37,459 nt of DNA from UBA3103 sp002365855 (GTDB lineage: Bacteria; Bacillota; Desulfotomaculia; Desulfotomaculales; Pelotomaculaceae): assembly GCA_030627625.1 (NCBI GenBank), contig DAOURR010000018.1, positions 1 to 37,459 on the forward strand. The letters are read 5' to 3'. Shown piece after piece: positions 31,518 through 37,459 of the stretch (positions are counted from its first letter, which is position 1; every line of letters starts with the position of its first letter). The notes beneath the pieces are model-generated. The model worked only from the letters and a program-made list of their open reading frames with translations. It was not told where the DNA came from and searched no databases. A program made the position numbers and the translations under genes.

Positions 31518-32780
31518 TTACCTGACGGGGCGGGTAAAATTTCCCACATCAAGCCCTGTCGTTTCTTGCAGCGCTTCAAGCAGCGCCGGTATGCCAAGCA
31601 TTCTTTCACTGCTTTCCGGCAGGTTCCGCAACAGGTGGTCCGGGTCAATATTCAGGTTGCGCAACTGCACCATGTGCAGGCCTGTATCACGAACCATTTT
31701 GATCAGGGCGCCGATCTCTCCCTCACGGTCCGTCAGTCCCGGGAAAACAAGAAGGTTCAATGAAGTATAAACCCCCCTGGAAACCGCGGCCTCAATTGAG
31801 CGGCGGACATCGTCCAGGCTGTAGTCCACGGGCCGGTGATAGGCTTCGTAAGTTTCCTCCCTGGCGCTGACCAGGCTGACCCTGATAGCGTCAAGACCCG
31901 CGCTGCAGACCTCTTCCACACCCTGACTGTACCCGGCGTTGCTGTTCATGTTAATCGTACCCCGGCTGGTTGTTGCCCTGACCTGCTCCATGGCTTTTAC
32001 AATAGTTCTGGAAGCAAGCGCAGGCTCACCCTCACAACCCTGTCCAAAGCTAATGACAGGCTCCATGCCTTTTTCAAGATGTACCGAAGCCAGCTCGGAT
32101 ATCTCTTCGGTGGAAGGTGAAAAATCTATTCTTTGCTGTGGTGAGGGGCAGCATTCCGCCGGCTGCCGGGAGATACACCCGAGGCAGCGGGCGTTGCACG
32201 AGGGAGAAACAGGTATGCCCCCTTCCCAGCGCCCGTAGAATATGTTCTGCGCTGTGAAGCACCGGTATTCAAGGGAGCACTTTGCGAGCTGGCGCAAAAT
32301 ACGGTTTGCTGGATGCCGGTCCAGCTTTTCTTTAACCAGCGAGGGTAGATCCCCGGTATTGTAGTTAGAGGGATCCCAGCGGCAGGGGTCGTCGGTGCGC
32401 TTTGCCGCAACATACAGTTCACCATCATGACAGGCCACGGCGGAGTATCCCATCAGGGGCAGGGGTTTTTCTTCCCTTGACCGCATATAGGATGGCAGGA
32501 GGGTGCGCGTATACCCCTGGGGCAGGAGCGCTGCGACAGCCCGGGCCTGACCTTTAACCCGGGGATGATGCTCTAAGGAGGTAAAACGTCCCGAGCGGGT
32601 AATCCCAACGGGAGTCCCGCCGGGAATCAGTACGAGGGAAGCGCCTTCAGGCAGCTTTTCCATGTCCTCCCCGGCCAGCTCGATAAACCTTTCCCCGGTA
32701 CGCCCTGTGGCCCGCAGGCTGCGGTGGATATGAATTGTCCCGTTGTCCCCGGCAAATACCAGACGATACAAACATCCCAT
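31518..32780 (-). CDS. Radical SAM protein of unknown function
   Basis: 420 residues if started at the ATG at 32780. The iron-sulphur motif C-x3-C-x2-C is SPSCNARCLGCISR, near the middle (about residue 190), not at the N-terminus. The radical SAM barrel follows (VISFGQGCEGEPAL, TINMNSNAG, LDAIRVSLVSAREETYEAYH, SLNLLVFPGLTDREGEI). The first ~185 residues form a separate domain with several Cys (CSLEYRCFTAQ, DDPCRWDPSNYNTG). An open frame continues upstream to 33008 but crosses the promoter at 32806-32834 and repeat DNA, so I leave it out. The enzyme may act on a peptide or tRNA; this cannot be decided here. Confidence 0.82.
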   Translation of the reverse strand: MGCLYRLVFAGDNGTIHIHRSLRATGRTGERFIELAGEDMEKLPEGASLVLIPGGTPVGITRSGRFTSLEHHPRVKGQARAVAALLPQGYTRTLLPSYMRSREEKPLPLMGYSAVACHDGELYVAAKRTDDPCRWDPSNYNTGDLPSLVKEKLDRHPANRILRQLAKCSLEYRCFTAQNIFYGRWEGGIPVSPSCNARCLGCISRQPAECCPSPQQRIDFSPSTEEISELASVHLEKGMEPVISFGQGCEGEPALASRTIVKAMEQVRATTSRGTINMNSNAGYSQGVEEVCSAGLDAIRVSLVSAREETYEAYHRPVDYSLDDVRRSIEAAVSRGVYTSLNLLVFPGLTDREGEIGALIKMVRDTGLHMVQLRNLNIDPDHLLRNLPESSERMLGIPALLEALQETTGLDVGNFTRPVR

Positions 32781-32805
32781 CTCCCAGCACATCATCTCTT
32801 GCACT

Positions 32806-32834
32806 ATTATAGAACAAAACCCGGCTCGCGGCAA
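32806..32834 (-). promoter_or_regulatory. Promoter of the radical SAM gene
   Basis: On the minus strand TTGCCG (32829-32834), 17-base spacer, perfect TATAAT (32806-32811). Transcription would start near 32799, about 20 bases before the chosen ATG, which supports the short start. Confidence 0.6.
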
Positions 32835-32837
32835 AGC

Positions 32838-32892
32838 CGGGGACGCAATAGGGACGTGCCTTTTTTCATAGGCACATAGCACATAGGGACGC
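32838..32892. repeat. GGGACG repeat cluster
   Basis: Three GGGACG motifs, ATAG-linked, with a GTGCC/GGCAC hairpin (32856-32860 / 32871-32875) and GCACATAG repeats. Related to the GGGGACGG REP-like hairpins elsewhere in the window. The remaining bases to 33064 show nothing recognisable. Confidence 0.5.
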
Positions 32893-33064
32893 CCATTACG
32901 GACGATCAGCGGTTCACTGGTGTTCGGTTGGGGTAGTACCAGCGAGGCTGTCACACCCGCAAAGTGGATTCCATAAGGTGGTTTTGTGCCATTGACGCAA
33001 GTAACCAATCCTGTTCACCGGTAGCGGCTTACTCATTACAAAATGTATGCCTTTATTTTGCCGC

Positions 33065-34819
33065 TTAATTACCTAGAACAGCTTTGCCAGTTAGCGCGTC
33101 GATATAATCCAAATACCAATCATCATTATAATCGGTAGTATAAAATAGCAGTGGAGCCGGTGGTTTTTGTCCATACCAAGCTGGCAACATGTAAACCAGT
33201 TGTTGCCGTGTGTTTCTTAATAACTCTGCTTTTGCTTGCGCGGCAGACACCACGTAGCCGGCATCCGGAAAATCATCCGAAATAATTATGTTACCTCGGT
33301 TATAACCGGTCACTTTCCCGGTAACCAGGCTCACCGTCACGTTATAGTCGGCGCCGTATATCGGAATCCCCTGGTGCATCGGGATAAAACTAAAGTGGGT
33401 ATAGTTAGAACTCTGGACATACATGGGGTAGAAATTGTCGAAATTGTCTCCCTTTCCCCGCTCCAGAAGAGATACATCTGCCCAGTCCGGGGCGTTATCA
33501 GACCGCATTCTGTTCCGATGTGCAACCACACACATCTCCGCCACCCCTTCCGGTAACACCTTTTCCATGAAGCTTACAGCTAGGGCTAAAGCGTCTTCTT
33601 GAGAGAGAACAGCCGGCTTTATCAGCTCCCCACTATCATCTGTACGAATATTGATCAATTCTCCCGTATCCGGCTGCATCTGCAGAGTAACAGTGTGCCA
33701 TGACCAATCGCTCCCTGGCAGCCCCGGTTTGACAGCCTTTCTCCAGTTGTAGAATCCTGCTTCATTATACTCTCTGCTTGTTTCAACACGATCCATCTTA
33801 TCTATATCCACGCCTAGATGCTGACTTAGCAGTATTTCCGCTTCTCCTTGGTTCTGCACGGCCATTTCTTTCCACTGGCCTTTTAGTATTATTTGACCCA
33901 TCTGCATATCATCAACCCCATACCAGTATAGCGCCTTACCGGTCATAGCGTCTATAAACACCGGCAAAACACTGCCCATATAAGCCAGCACGGGCTTCTC
34001 TTGCTTATTTAAAAAACTTCCTTCCGGTAGATAGGTCAGTTCCATGGTTATTTCTTCCGCTATAATCTGTTCAGCATCCGCCGGGTTGATTATGGCTTGA
34101 TCGGGATGGACAAATAAGCTGATATCTAACTCTTCCTTTGGCCTTTCAATACTGCCATACCGTTCGTACCCAACTATATGGCCGGCAGCACCCACCTCCA
34201 CTTGGGCTCCTCCGTCATAAAGGAAAGGTAGGCCGTTAATTAAAGGATAATAGCGAAGCGACATTAAAGGCCGGCTTATTTCATTTCCTTTGCCATCTGT
34301 GATAATGCCACTTTTGCTTCTACAGCTATTGGCCAGATATTGCACCCCATTGTCAACCAATACCTGTTTAATAAAGTTATCCGCCTGTTGAACGGCAAAC
34401 TCCCGTGTGGGCACTTCTCTGGAAGCCCAGTCCGGATTATGAAAACTGTACAATAGTAACTCACCTGTGCCGATCTCAAAAACCAAACGTGCATTGGCTG
34501 ATAAAAATGTTGCCACCTCATTTTCTTTCACCTCATCCAAATACACACTCCAAGTGTTTTCATCTCTGTACGTACTTTTTTCCGTCAGTTTTTTCAGTTC
34601 CGGGACAATCTCATATATTCTTTCCAAGGCTTGTCTATGTTCATCTAATAATTCAAAATTCTCCTCTCCCTGGTAGGCGCCGCCTTTATCCCTTGCGGCA
34701 AAAATGATCGTACTACCTATCGACATTGGATAACCAGCCAAATAAATAACAAGCGGCCCGGCAACCAGAATCGCTATTACCAAGGCAGATACAACCCATT
34801 TTTTGCTTTTTGCCATCAT
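33065..34819 (-). CDS. Membrane-anchored YcdB/YcdC-domain protein
   Basis: 584 residues. N-terminal anchor at about 8-29 (VVSALVIAILVAGPLVIYLAG), the rest outside. Repeated units with the pattern of YcdB/YcdC domains: a helix beginning with paired acidic/Ala residues (SQEDALALAVSFMEKVLP; SAAQAKAELLRNTRQQ) followed by beta strands with aromatic residues (LRYYPLINGLPFLYDGGA; FSFIPMHQGIPIYGADYNV; VTGKVTGYNRG). The final strand reads DDWYLDYIDALTGKAVLG. Related domains occur in PepSY-like protease-inhibitor proteins, but the function is not known. Starts at one of two adjacent ATGs (34819, 34816) after GGAAGGAG. A TATAAT at 34849-34854 lies just upstream. Confidence 0.75.
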   Translation of the reverse strand: MMAKSKKWVVSALVIAILVAGPLVIYLAGYPMSIGSTIIFAARDKGGAYQGEENFELLDEHRQALERIYEIVPELKKLTEKSTYRDENTWSVYLDEVKENEVATFLSANARLVFEIGTGELLLYSFHNPDWASREVPTREFAVQQADNFIKQVLVDNGVQYLANSCRSKSGIITDGKGNEISRPLMSLRYYPLINGLPFLYDGGAQVEVGAAGHIVGYERYGSIERPKEELDISLFVHPDQAIINPADAEQIIAEEITMELTYLPEGSFLNKQEKPVLAYMGSVLPVFIDAMTGKALYWYGVDDMQMGQIILKGQWKEMAVQNQGEAEILLSQHLGVDIDKMDRVETSREYNEAGFYNWRKAVKPGLPGSDWSWHTVTLQMQPDTGELINIRTDDSGELIKPAVLSQEDALALAVSFMEKVLPEGVAEMCVVAHRNRMRSDNAPDWADVSLLERGKGDNFDNFYPMYVQSSNYTHFSFIPMHQGIPIYGADYNVTVSLVTGKVTGYNRGNIIISDDFPDAGYVVSAAQAKAELLRNTRQQLVYMLPAWYGQKPPAPLLFYTTDYNDDWYLDYIDALTGKAVLGN

Positions 34820-34848
34820 TTGAATTATACTCCTTCCAGTTATTCATA

Positions 34849-34854
34849 ATTATA
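34849..34854 (-). promoter_or_regulatory. Likely -10 box of the YcdB-type gene
   Basis: Perfect TATAAT on the minus strand. The best -35 at 17 bases is only TTTTTG (34872-34877) and lies in the IS3 remnant, so the promoter may use DNA brought by the insertion. Confidence 0.4.
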
Positions 34855-34863
34855 TTGTGTTAA

Positions 34864-35130
34864 TGCTACCGCAAAAAGGGTTCTCCTGGAGTGGAACTTT
34901 ATGTAGCCGCCATATTGGACTGTTTTGACGGAAGTATCGTGGGCCTGAAAATGGTTGATCACATGAGAGCACAACTTTGTGTCGATGCCTTCTCCTGGGC
35001 TGCCAAGAAGTATCAAGGCTTTGGCATGATCTTCCATAGCGATAGGGGTAGTCAGTATACCAGCAGTATTTACCGGCAAGTATTGGCTGCCTATGGTGCC
35101 GTACAGAGCATGAGCAACACAGGAAAATGC
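34864..35130 (+). pseudogene. IS3-family transposase (integrase core) remnant
   Basis: About 89 codons of the rve integrase core: YVAAILDCFDGSIVGLKMVD, then MIFHSDRGSQYTS with the second catalytic Asp, then AVQSMSNTGKC. The first catalytic Asp and the final Glu are missing on either side, and homology stops abruptly after TGKC at about 35130. The frame runs on to 35250 in unrelated sequence leading into the group II intron end. Dead transposase, opposite in strand to the orfA remnant at 35384-35602. Confidence 0.85.
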
Positions 35131-35249
35131 AGCGGTTTCCAGGTACCATGGGAACGACAAGGAACAAGCGGTAGGCAGCGCTATGTGATAACAGACGAAA
35201 TCATGCATTCAATACCTTATACGAAATTAAAAGCATACGCAATGCTGTG

Positions 35250-35336
35250 AGTCAAAGTCCGAAGAGCCCGGTGCGGGAAATCCGCACGCCGGGTTCCGTG
35301 GGGGTTGGGCCACCGAGTGGTGGCCTTTCTACCCGG
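35250..35336 (+). mobile_element. 3' end of a group II intron (domains V and VI)
   Basis: GAGCCCGG (35264) pairs with CCGGGTTC (ending 35296) around a GCGG-GAAA-TCCGC tip: the length, AGC start, GAAA-type loop and TG/ACG bulge fit domain V. A second stem follows, GGGCCACC-GAGT-GGTGGCC (35308-35326), then TTTCTACCCG, as in domain VI with its branch A and 3' splice end. The usual GTGAGTCAAAGTCCGAAGAG lead-in precedes it. The 5' part and reverse transcriptase are absent, so this is a truncated copy fused to an IS3 remnant. Confidence 0.7.
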
Positions 35337-35337
35337 A

Positions 35338-35362
35338 GGGCACCCGGCAACGGGTGTCCCTA
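35338..35362. repeat. GGGCACCCG hairpin after the intron end
   Basis: GGGCACCCG and CGGGTGTCCC pair around GCAA with one bulge. It directly follows the intron 3' end and may be part of the original insertion site or of another short repeat. Confidence 0.4.
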
Positions 35363-35383
35363 CCGCGATTTTTGTATCACCAT

Positions 35384-35602
35384 TCAAAATAGGATGACAC
35401 AACAAAAACGTCCCCTTGTGTCACCTGTAAGGTTGCCGCTGCCGGGGAAAGCGTTTTCCTTGTACTTTTTGTACTGGTTTAGCCATTTGTGAAGGGTATT
35501 TTCATGGATACCAAGTTCTCTGGCTACTGCGGCCACTGGCCGCTTTAGATCCAGTACTAAGCGGACCGCTTCTTCTTTAAATTGCTGATTAAATCGTTTC
35601 AT
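35384..35602 (-). pseudogene. IS3-family OrfA remnant cut by a REP-like hairpin
   Basis: 72 codons from the ATG at 35602, after GGAGGTG. Residues 1-58 are a typical IS3/IS911 OrfA: MKRFNQQFKEEAVRLVLD, helix-turn-helix PVAAVARELGIHENTLHKWL, then YKKYKENAFPGSGNL. After residue 58 the sequence is the translation of a TGACACAA hairpin (35395-35423), then a stop. Loss of the OrfA C-terminus and of the rest of OrfB makes it non-functional, though a free DNA-binding domain could still be made. Confidence 0.8.
35395..35423. repeat. GGGGACG REP-like hairpin inside the OrfA remnant
   Basis: TGACACAA (35395-35402) and TTGTGTCA (35416-35423) are perfect arms around AAAACGTCCCC. It interrupts the transposase reading frame. 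Confidence 0.7.
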
Positions 35603-35694
35603 GATGAACACCTCCGCTGGTTTTATTGTACCAACCATTCTATGTGTCCATCAAATCGGGGTAAGGACAATACCCTCTATCTATCTAGGAAGAC

Positions 35695-35723
35695 GAAGGG
35701 GGACGGTTTGTGTGTCCCCCTTC
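35695..35723. repeat. GGGGGACGG REP-like hairpin
   Basis: GAAGGGGGAC (35695-35704) and GTCCCCCTTC (35714-35723), perfect 10-base arms, 9-base loop. It lies 15 bases past the stop of the secreted protein gene at 35738 and may also stop its transcription, though no T tract follows. Confidence 0.75.
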
Positions 35724-35737
35724 TGTCTCGCAATAGG

Positions 35738-36556
35738 CTAATCACCATCGTAGATGTTACCTGCTACTGTAGTATTAGAAACACTGACTCTCACTTCCAA
35801 AGCCAGCTGGATGTTTTTACCTATAAGATTCGAAAACGTTTGTGGATACCACCAGTCGTCGATACCACCATTCCATATTAAGATTGAGGAAGGATTGCCT
35901 GTAGACATCCAGTCCCCATATGCATTAAGATAGGCTATACCATAAGTAGCAGAAAAATTGTCAGGTGTTGAAGGACAACTTTGCCAGCCAGTTACTGTTG
36001 CTTTCTTGTCATCATTTGTTATTACAAAACCGGCGCGAAGTACTTGAAACGGACCTAAAGTTCCCGAGTATTGCCTGATGAGAGGTGATCTTGTCACAGA
36101 ATTGATTTCAGAAACGCTATCTTCTGCCCAAATAACATCTCCGTCCTTTGGGTTCACAGCATCACCAACATTTACTATCCACTTGTTGTTAACCAACATC
36201 ACAGGGTAGATCATTATGCGCTCTTCACCAGCTAAAATATAACTAACTTTAACAATAACCATGTCCTTGTCACAGATCTCACTAGATAGTATAGTTGGCG
36301 GTTGTTCTGGTAATAATTCTAGTTCATGTTGCAGCTTGATAGTAGCTCTTTGCACCTCATCGCTCACTCGTTTATTCACGGATACTCTACTCAAAGTGTC
36401 ATAATCGTTGTTTTGCACTGCTGCAAAAAAATCAAGAACACTTTTTTCGGCAGACTTTACTTCATTAGCATAAACCGATGTAGGTATACCAAGAAAAATA
36501 GTAACTGCAAGAAAAGATGCGATTACGCAGAGTAAATAATTTTTAAATTCTTTCAC
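35738..36556 (-). CDS. Secreted protein of unknown function
   Basis: 272 residues. Signal peptide about 1-30 (YLLCVIASFLAVTIFLGIP, cut near VYA). Residues ~35-130 look like an NTF2-like (DUF4878-type) fold: a helix SVLDFFAAVQNNDYDTLSRV, then strands ending in VNNKWIVNVGDA. The C-terminal ~120 residues are beta-rich with several Trp (GWQSCPSTPD, IWNGGIDDWWYP) and match nothing I know. Starts with GTG at 36556; AGGAGG lies 10 bases upstream. Composition is more AT-rich than the core genes, in keeping with an accessory region. Confidence 0.7.
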   Translation of the reverse strand: MKEFKNYLLCVIASFLAVTIFLGIPTSVYANEVKSAEKSVLDFFAAVQNNDYDTLSRVSVNKRVSDEVQRATIKLQHELELLPEQPPTILSSEICDKDMVIVKVSYILAGEERIMIYPVMLVNNKWIVNVGDAVNPKDGDVIWAEDSVSEINSVTRSPLIRQYSGTLGPFQVLRAGFVITNDDKKATVTGWQSCPSTPDNFSATYGIAYLNAYGDWMSTGNPSSILIWNGGIDDWWYPQTFSNLIGKNIQLALEVRVSVSNTTVAGNIYDGD

Positions 36557-36681
36557 TACAGTGACGCCTCCTTTTAAATTCTTGATAAGACTCTTATACC
36601 GAACAGTTGCGAAAAAAACAAGTAGTGATAAAATAAACAGTGAAATGGTTTGTACAGGCTAACATTGGGCGATGTTTTTCA

Positions 36682-36740
36682 GGCTTCCCTAATTTGCCTT
36701 ACGAACCATTTTTAATTGCCCATTGGACTCATCCCCCTTC
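36682..36740 (-). repeat. Duplicated leader-like segment, copy 1
   Basis: Minus strand: GGGGGATGAGTCCAATGGGC, then AATTAAAAATGGTTCGTAAG, then GCAAATTAGGGAAGCC. It aligns with copy 2 at 36883-36947. The short frame WFVRQIREA is shared with copy 2, but the ATG frame stops after three codons. Confidence 0.6.
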
Positions 36741-36882
36741 TTCTCATTAGTGGCAAAGACTAATACGAATACAGCTCTCCGCTCTCCGTTTTGTACACGA
36801 CAGATAGCGAGTATAGATTATTATTAGCTCTGCCCCACATATCCTTTTGTCTTTCGACAATGATTATTTAAGCAAGTCTTTC

Positions 36883-36947
36883 GGACTTCCCTGATTTGCC
36901 TCACGAACCACTTTTGATTACATAGCCCATTGGATTTCACCTCCTTC
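36883..36947 (-). repeat. Duplicated leader-like segment, copy 2, with small frame
   Basis: Minus strand: a perfect GGAGGTGA ribosome site, then ATG at 36930 giving MGYVIKSGS and a stop at 36901. Another frame reads WFVRQIREVRKTC, equal to copy 1 (WFVRQIREA) with silent changes in two codons. Either a decayed small-peptide gene or a structured leader. Confidence 0.5.
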
Positions 36948-36977
36948 CAAAGTAGGTAAATAAATTTAGTTCCTGCT

Positions 36978-37006
36978 AAAAAAGTTCTGAATTACTTTAA
37001 AAGAAC
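36978..37006 (-). terminator. Possible terminator after the last secreted-protein gene
   Basis: On the minus strand GTTCT (37002-37006) and AGAAC (36984-36988) pair across 13 bases, followed by TTTTTT (36978-36983). A short AT-rich stem, so only moderately convincing. Confidence 0.4.
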
Positions 37007-37032
37007 AGGGCTTTTTATTTTTACGACAATAC

Positions 37033-37449
37033 TCAAATTGTTTGCGGGTTTGTATAAGAATTTGTTGTTTCAACAGCCCCATAGTTATCTATCCGGTGGT
37101 AACTTCTGACCCTGTAAGTTCCAGAAGAAAGAGTTCCCGAGGTCCCCGTGCATATGACATTTGAATCGTTATAGTTGCAATTGTACCAACTCTTTACCAC
37201 AGTCCAACTGCTGCCGTTATACTTTTCCAGATATACAGTAACCGCGATTTTTTCAACGTTGGTGTATGCCCCGGTTTCTCCTTTTACGCTGATGGTGTTA
37301 TTGGTATTAACAAACATTAAGCTTTGGGCTTTTGATAAGTAATTAAATGACTGTGGAGTAATCCCTCCGTTTTTTGCCTCTGCAAGGCCAGACGTCAGTA
37401 AAACCAGTAACATTGGAACCAAGATCATTAATGGGAAGTGTCTTCTCAT
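37033..37449 (-). CDS. Small secreted protein of unknown function
   Basis: 138 residues. Signal peptide about 1-25 (FPLMILVPMLLVLLTSGLAEA). The mature part is a predicted beta sandwich rich in Ser, Thr, Asn and Tyr, with VEKIAVTVYLEKYNGSSWTV, SWYNCNYNDSNVICTGTSGT (two Cys that may form a disulphide) and SGTYRVRSYHRIDN. The pattern resembles small secreted Firmicutes proteins of the DUF6147 type, but I am not sure. The ATG at 37449 follows GAGGG near the window edge; its promoter lies outside. It is not clearly co-transcribed with the next gene (476-base gap). Confidence 0.7.
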   Translation of the reverse strand: MRRHFPLMILVPMLLVLLTSGLAEAKNGGITPQSFNYLSKAQSLMFVNTNNTISVKGETGAYTNVEKIAVTVYLEKYNGSSWTVVKSWYNCNYNDSNVICTGTSGTLSSGTYRVRSYHRIDNYGAVETTNSYTNPQTI

Positions 37450-37459
37450 AAAAACCCTC

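Larger units (their letters stand above)
36557..37032. other. Gene-poor gap with a duplicated leader-like segment
   Basis: 476 bases between two secreted-protein genes. It contains two diverged copies of a ~60-base segment (36682-36740 and 36883-36947) and a weak terminator (36978-37006). No gene longer than a few tens of codons is supported. Confidence 0.5.

Noticed and set aside
32781..33008. N-terminal extension of the radical SAM frame by 76 residues
   Set aside because: It crosses a good promoter (32806-32834) and GGGACG repeat DNA and has no ribosome site; the short start at 32780 fits better.
35338..35362. tRNA or rRNA fragment in the GC-rich hairpin region
   Set aside because: No cloverleaf or TPsiC-like sequence; the stem-loops fit group II intron domains and a simple hairpin.

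Overview
The window looks like a chromosomal segment of a spore-forming, anaerobic Gram-positive bacterium. The closest picture is the Peptococcaceae/Pelotomaculum-Desulfotomaculum group, but this is inferred from gene content, sporulation genes, TTG/GTG start use and repeat types, not from a search. Almost all genes lie on the minus strand. The core follows the Bacillus subtilis order rpmE-prfA-prmC-ywlC-mntP-ywlE-rpiB-glyA-(upp)-mnaA-atpIBEFHAGDC-ywmB-murAA-spoIID-(spoIIQ)-spoIIID-mbl. Here upp and spoIIQ are not at their expected places.

Layout. 1-403: start of a secreted, probably S-layer-type protein. 1010-2671 (+): ECF sigma factor and membrane anti-sigma factor. 2750-3420 (-): VapBC-type toxin-antitoxin pair. 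3477-7181: large surface subtilisin-like protease with SLH repeats. 7473-8923: mbl and spoIIID. 9335-9998: a second PIN-toxin/antitoxin pair in the slot usually held by spoIIQ. 10088-13298: spoIID, murA, ywmB. 13471-21161: complete F1Fo ATP synthase operon (atpZ, atpI, B, E, F, H, A, G, D, C) ending in a strong terminator. 21330-25405: wecB/mnaA, a dCMP deaminase, glyA, rpiB. 25550-31322: arginine phosphatase YwlE, mntP, ywlC (Sua5), prmC, prfA, a DUF1385 protein, rpmE. 31518-32780: a radical SAM protein. 33065-37449: a YcdB/YcdC-type membrane protein, two secreted proteins of unknown function, and a junkyard of broken mobile DNA (IS3 remnants and the 3' end of a group II intron).

The genes combine energy conversion (ATP synthase), envelope and spore construction (MurA, Mbl, SpoIID, SpoIIID, YwmB, WecB), translation termination (PrfA, PrmC, RpmE, YwlC) and one-carbon/nucleotide metabolism (GlyA, ComEB).

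The least expected layer is the repeats. Two families of short tandem repeats, arranged as facing (inverted) arrays, sit between genes. One is TACAGGATT-like: four copies, two inside the atp operon, and one of the other two still enclosing the C-terminal remnant of a GxxExxY (PD-(D/E)XK nuclease-like) protein. The other is GGGACGT-like: near spoIIID, between glyA and comEB, and in frame inside comEB, where it adds an N-terminal extension. A third group is GGGGACG-type REP hairpins. I read the first two families as the ends of small mobile or intervening elements that have mostly lost their gene.
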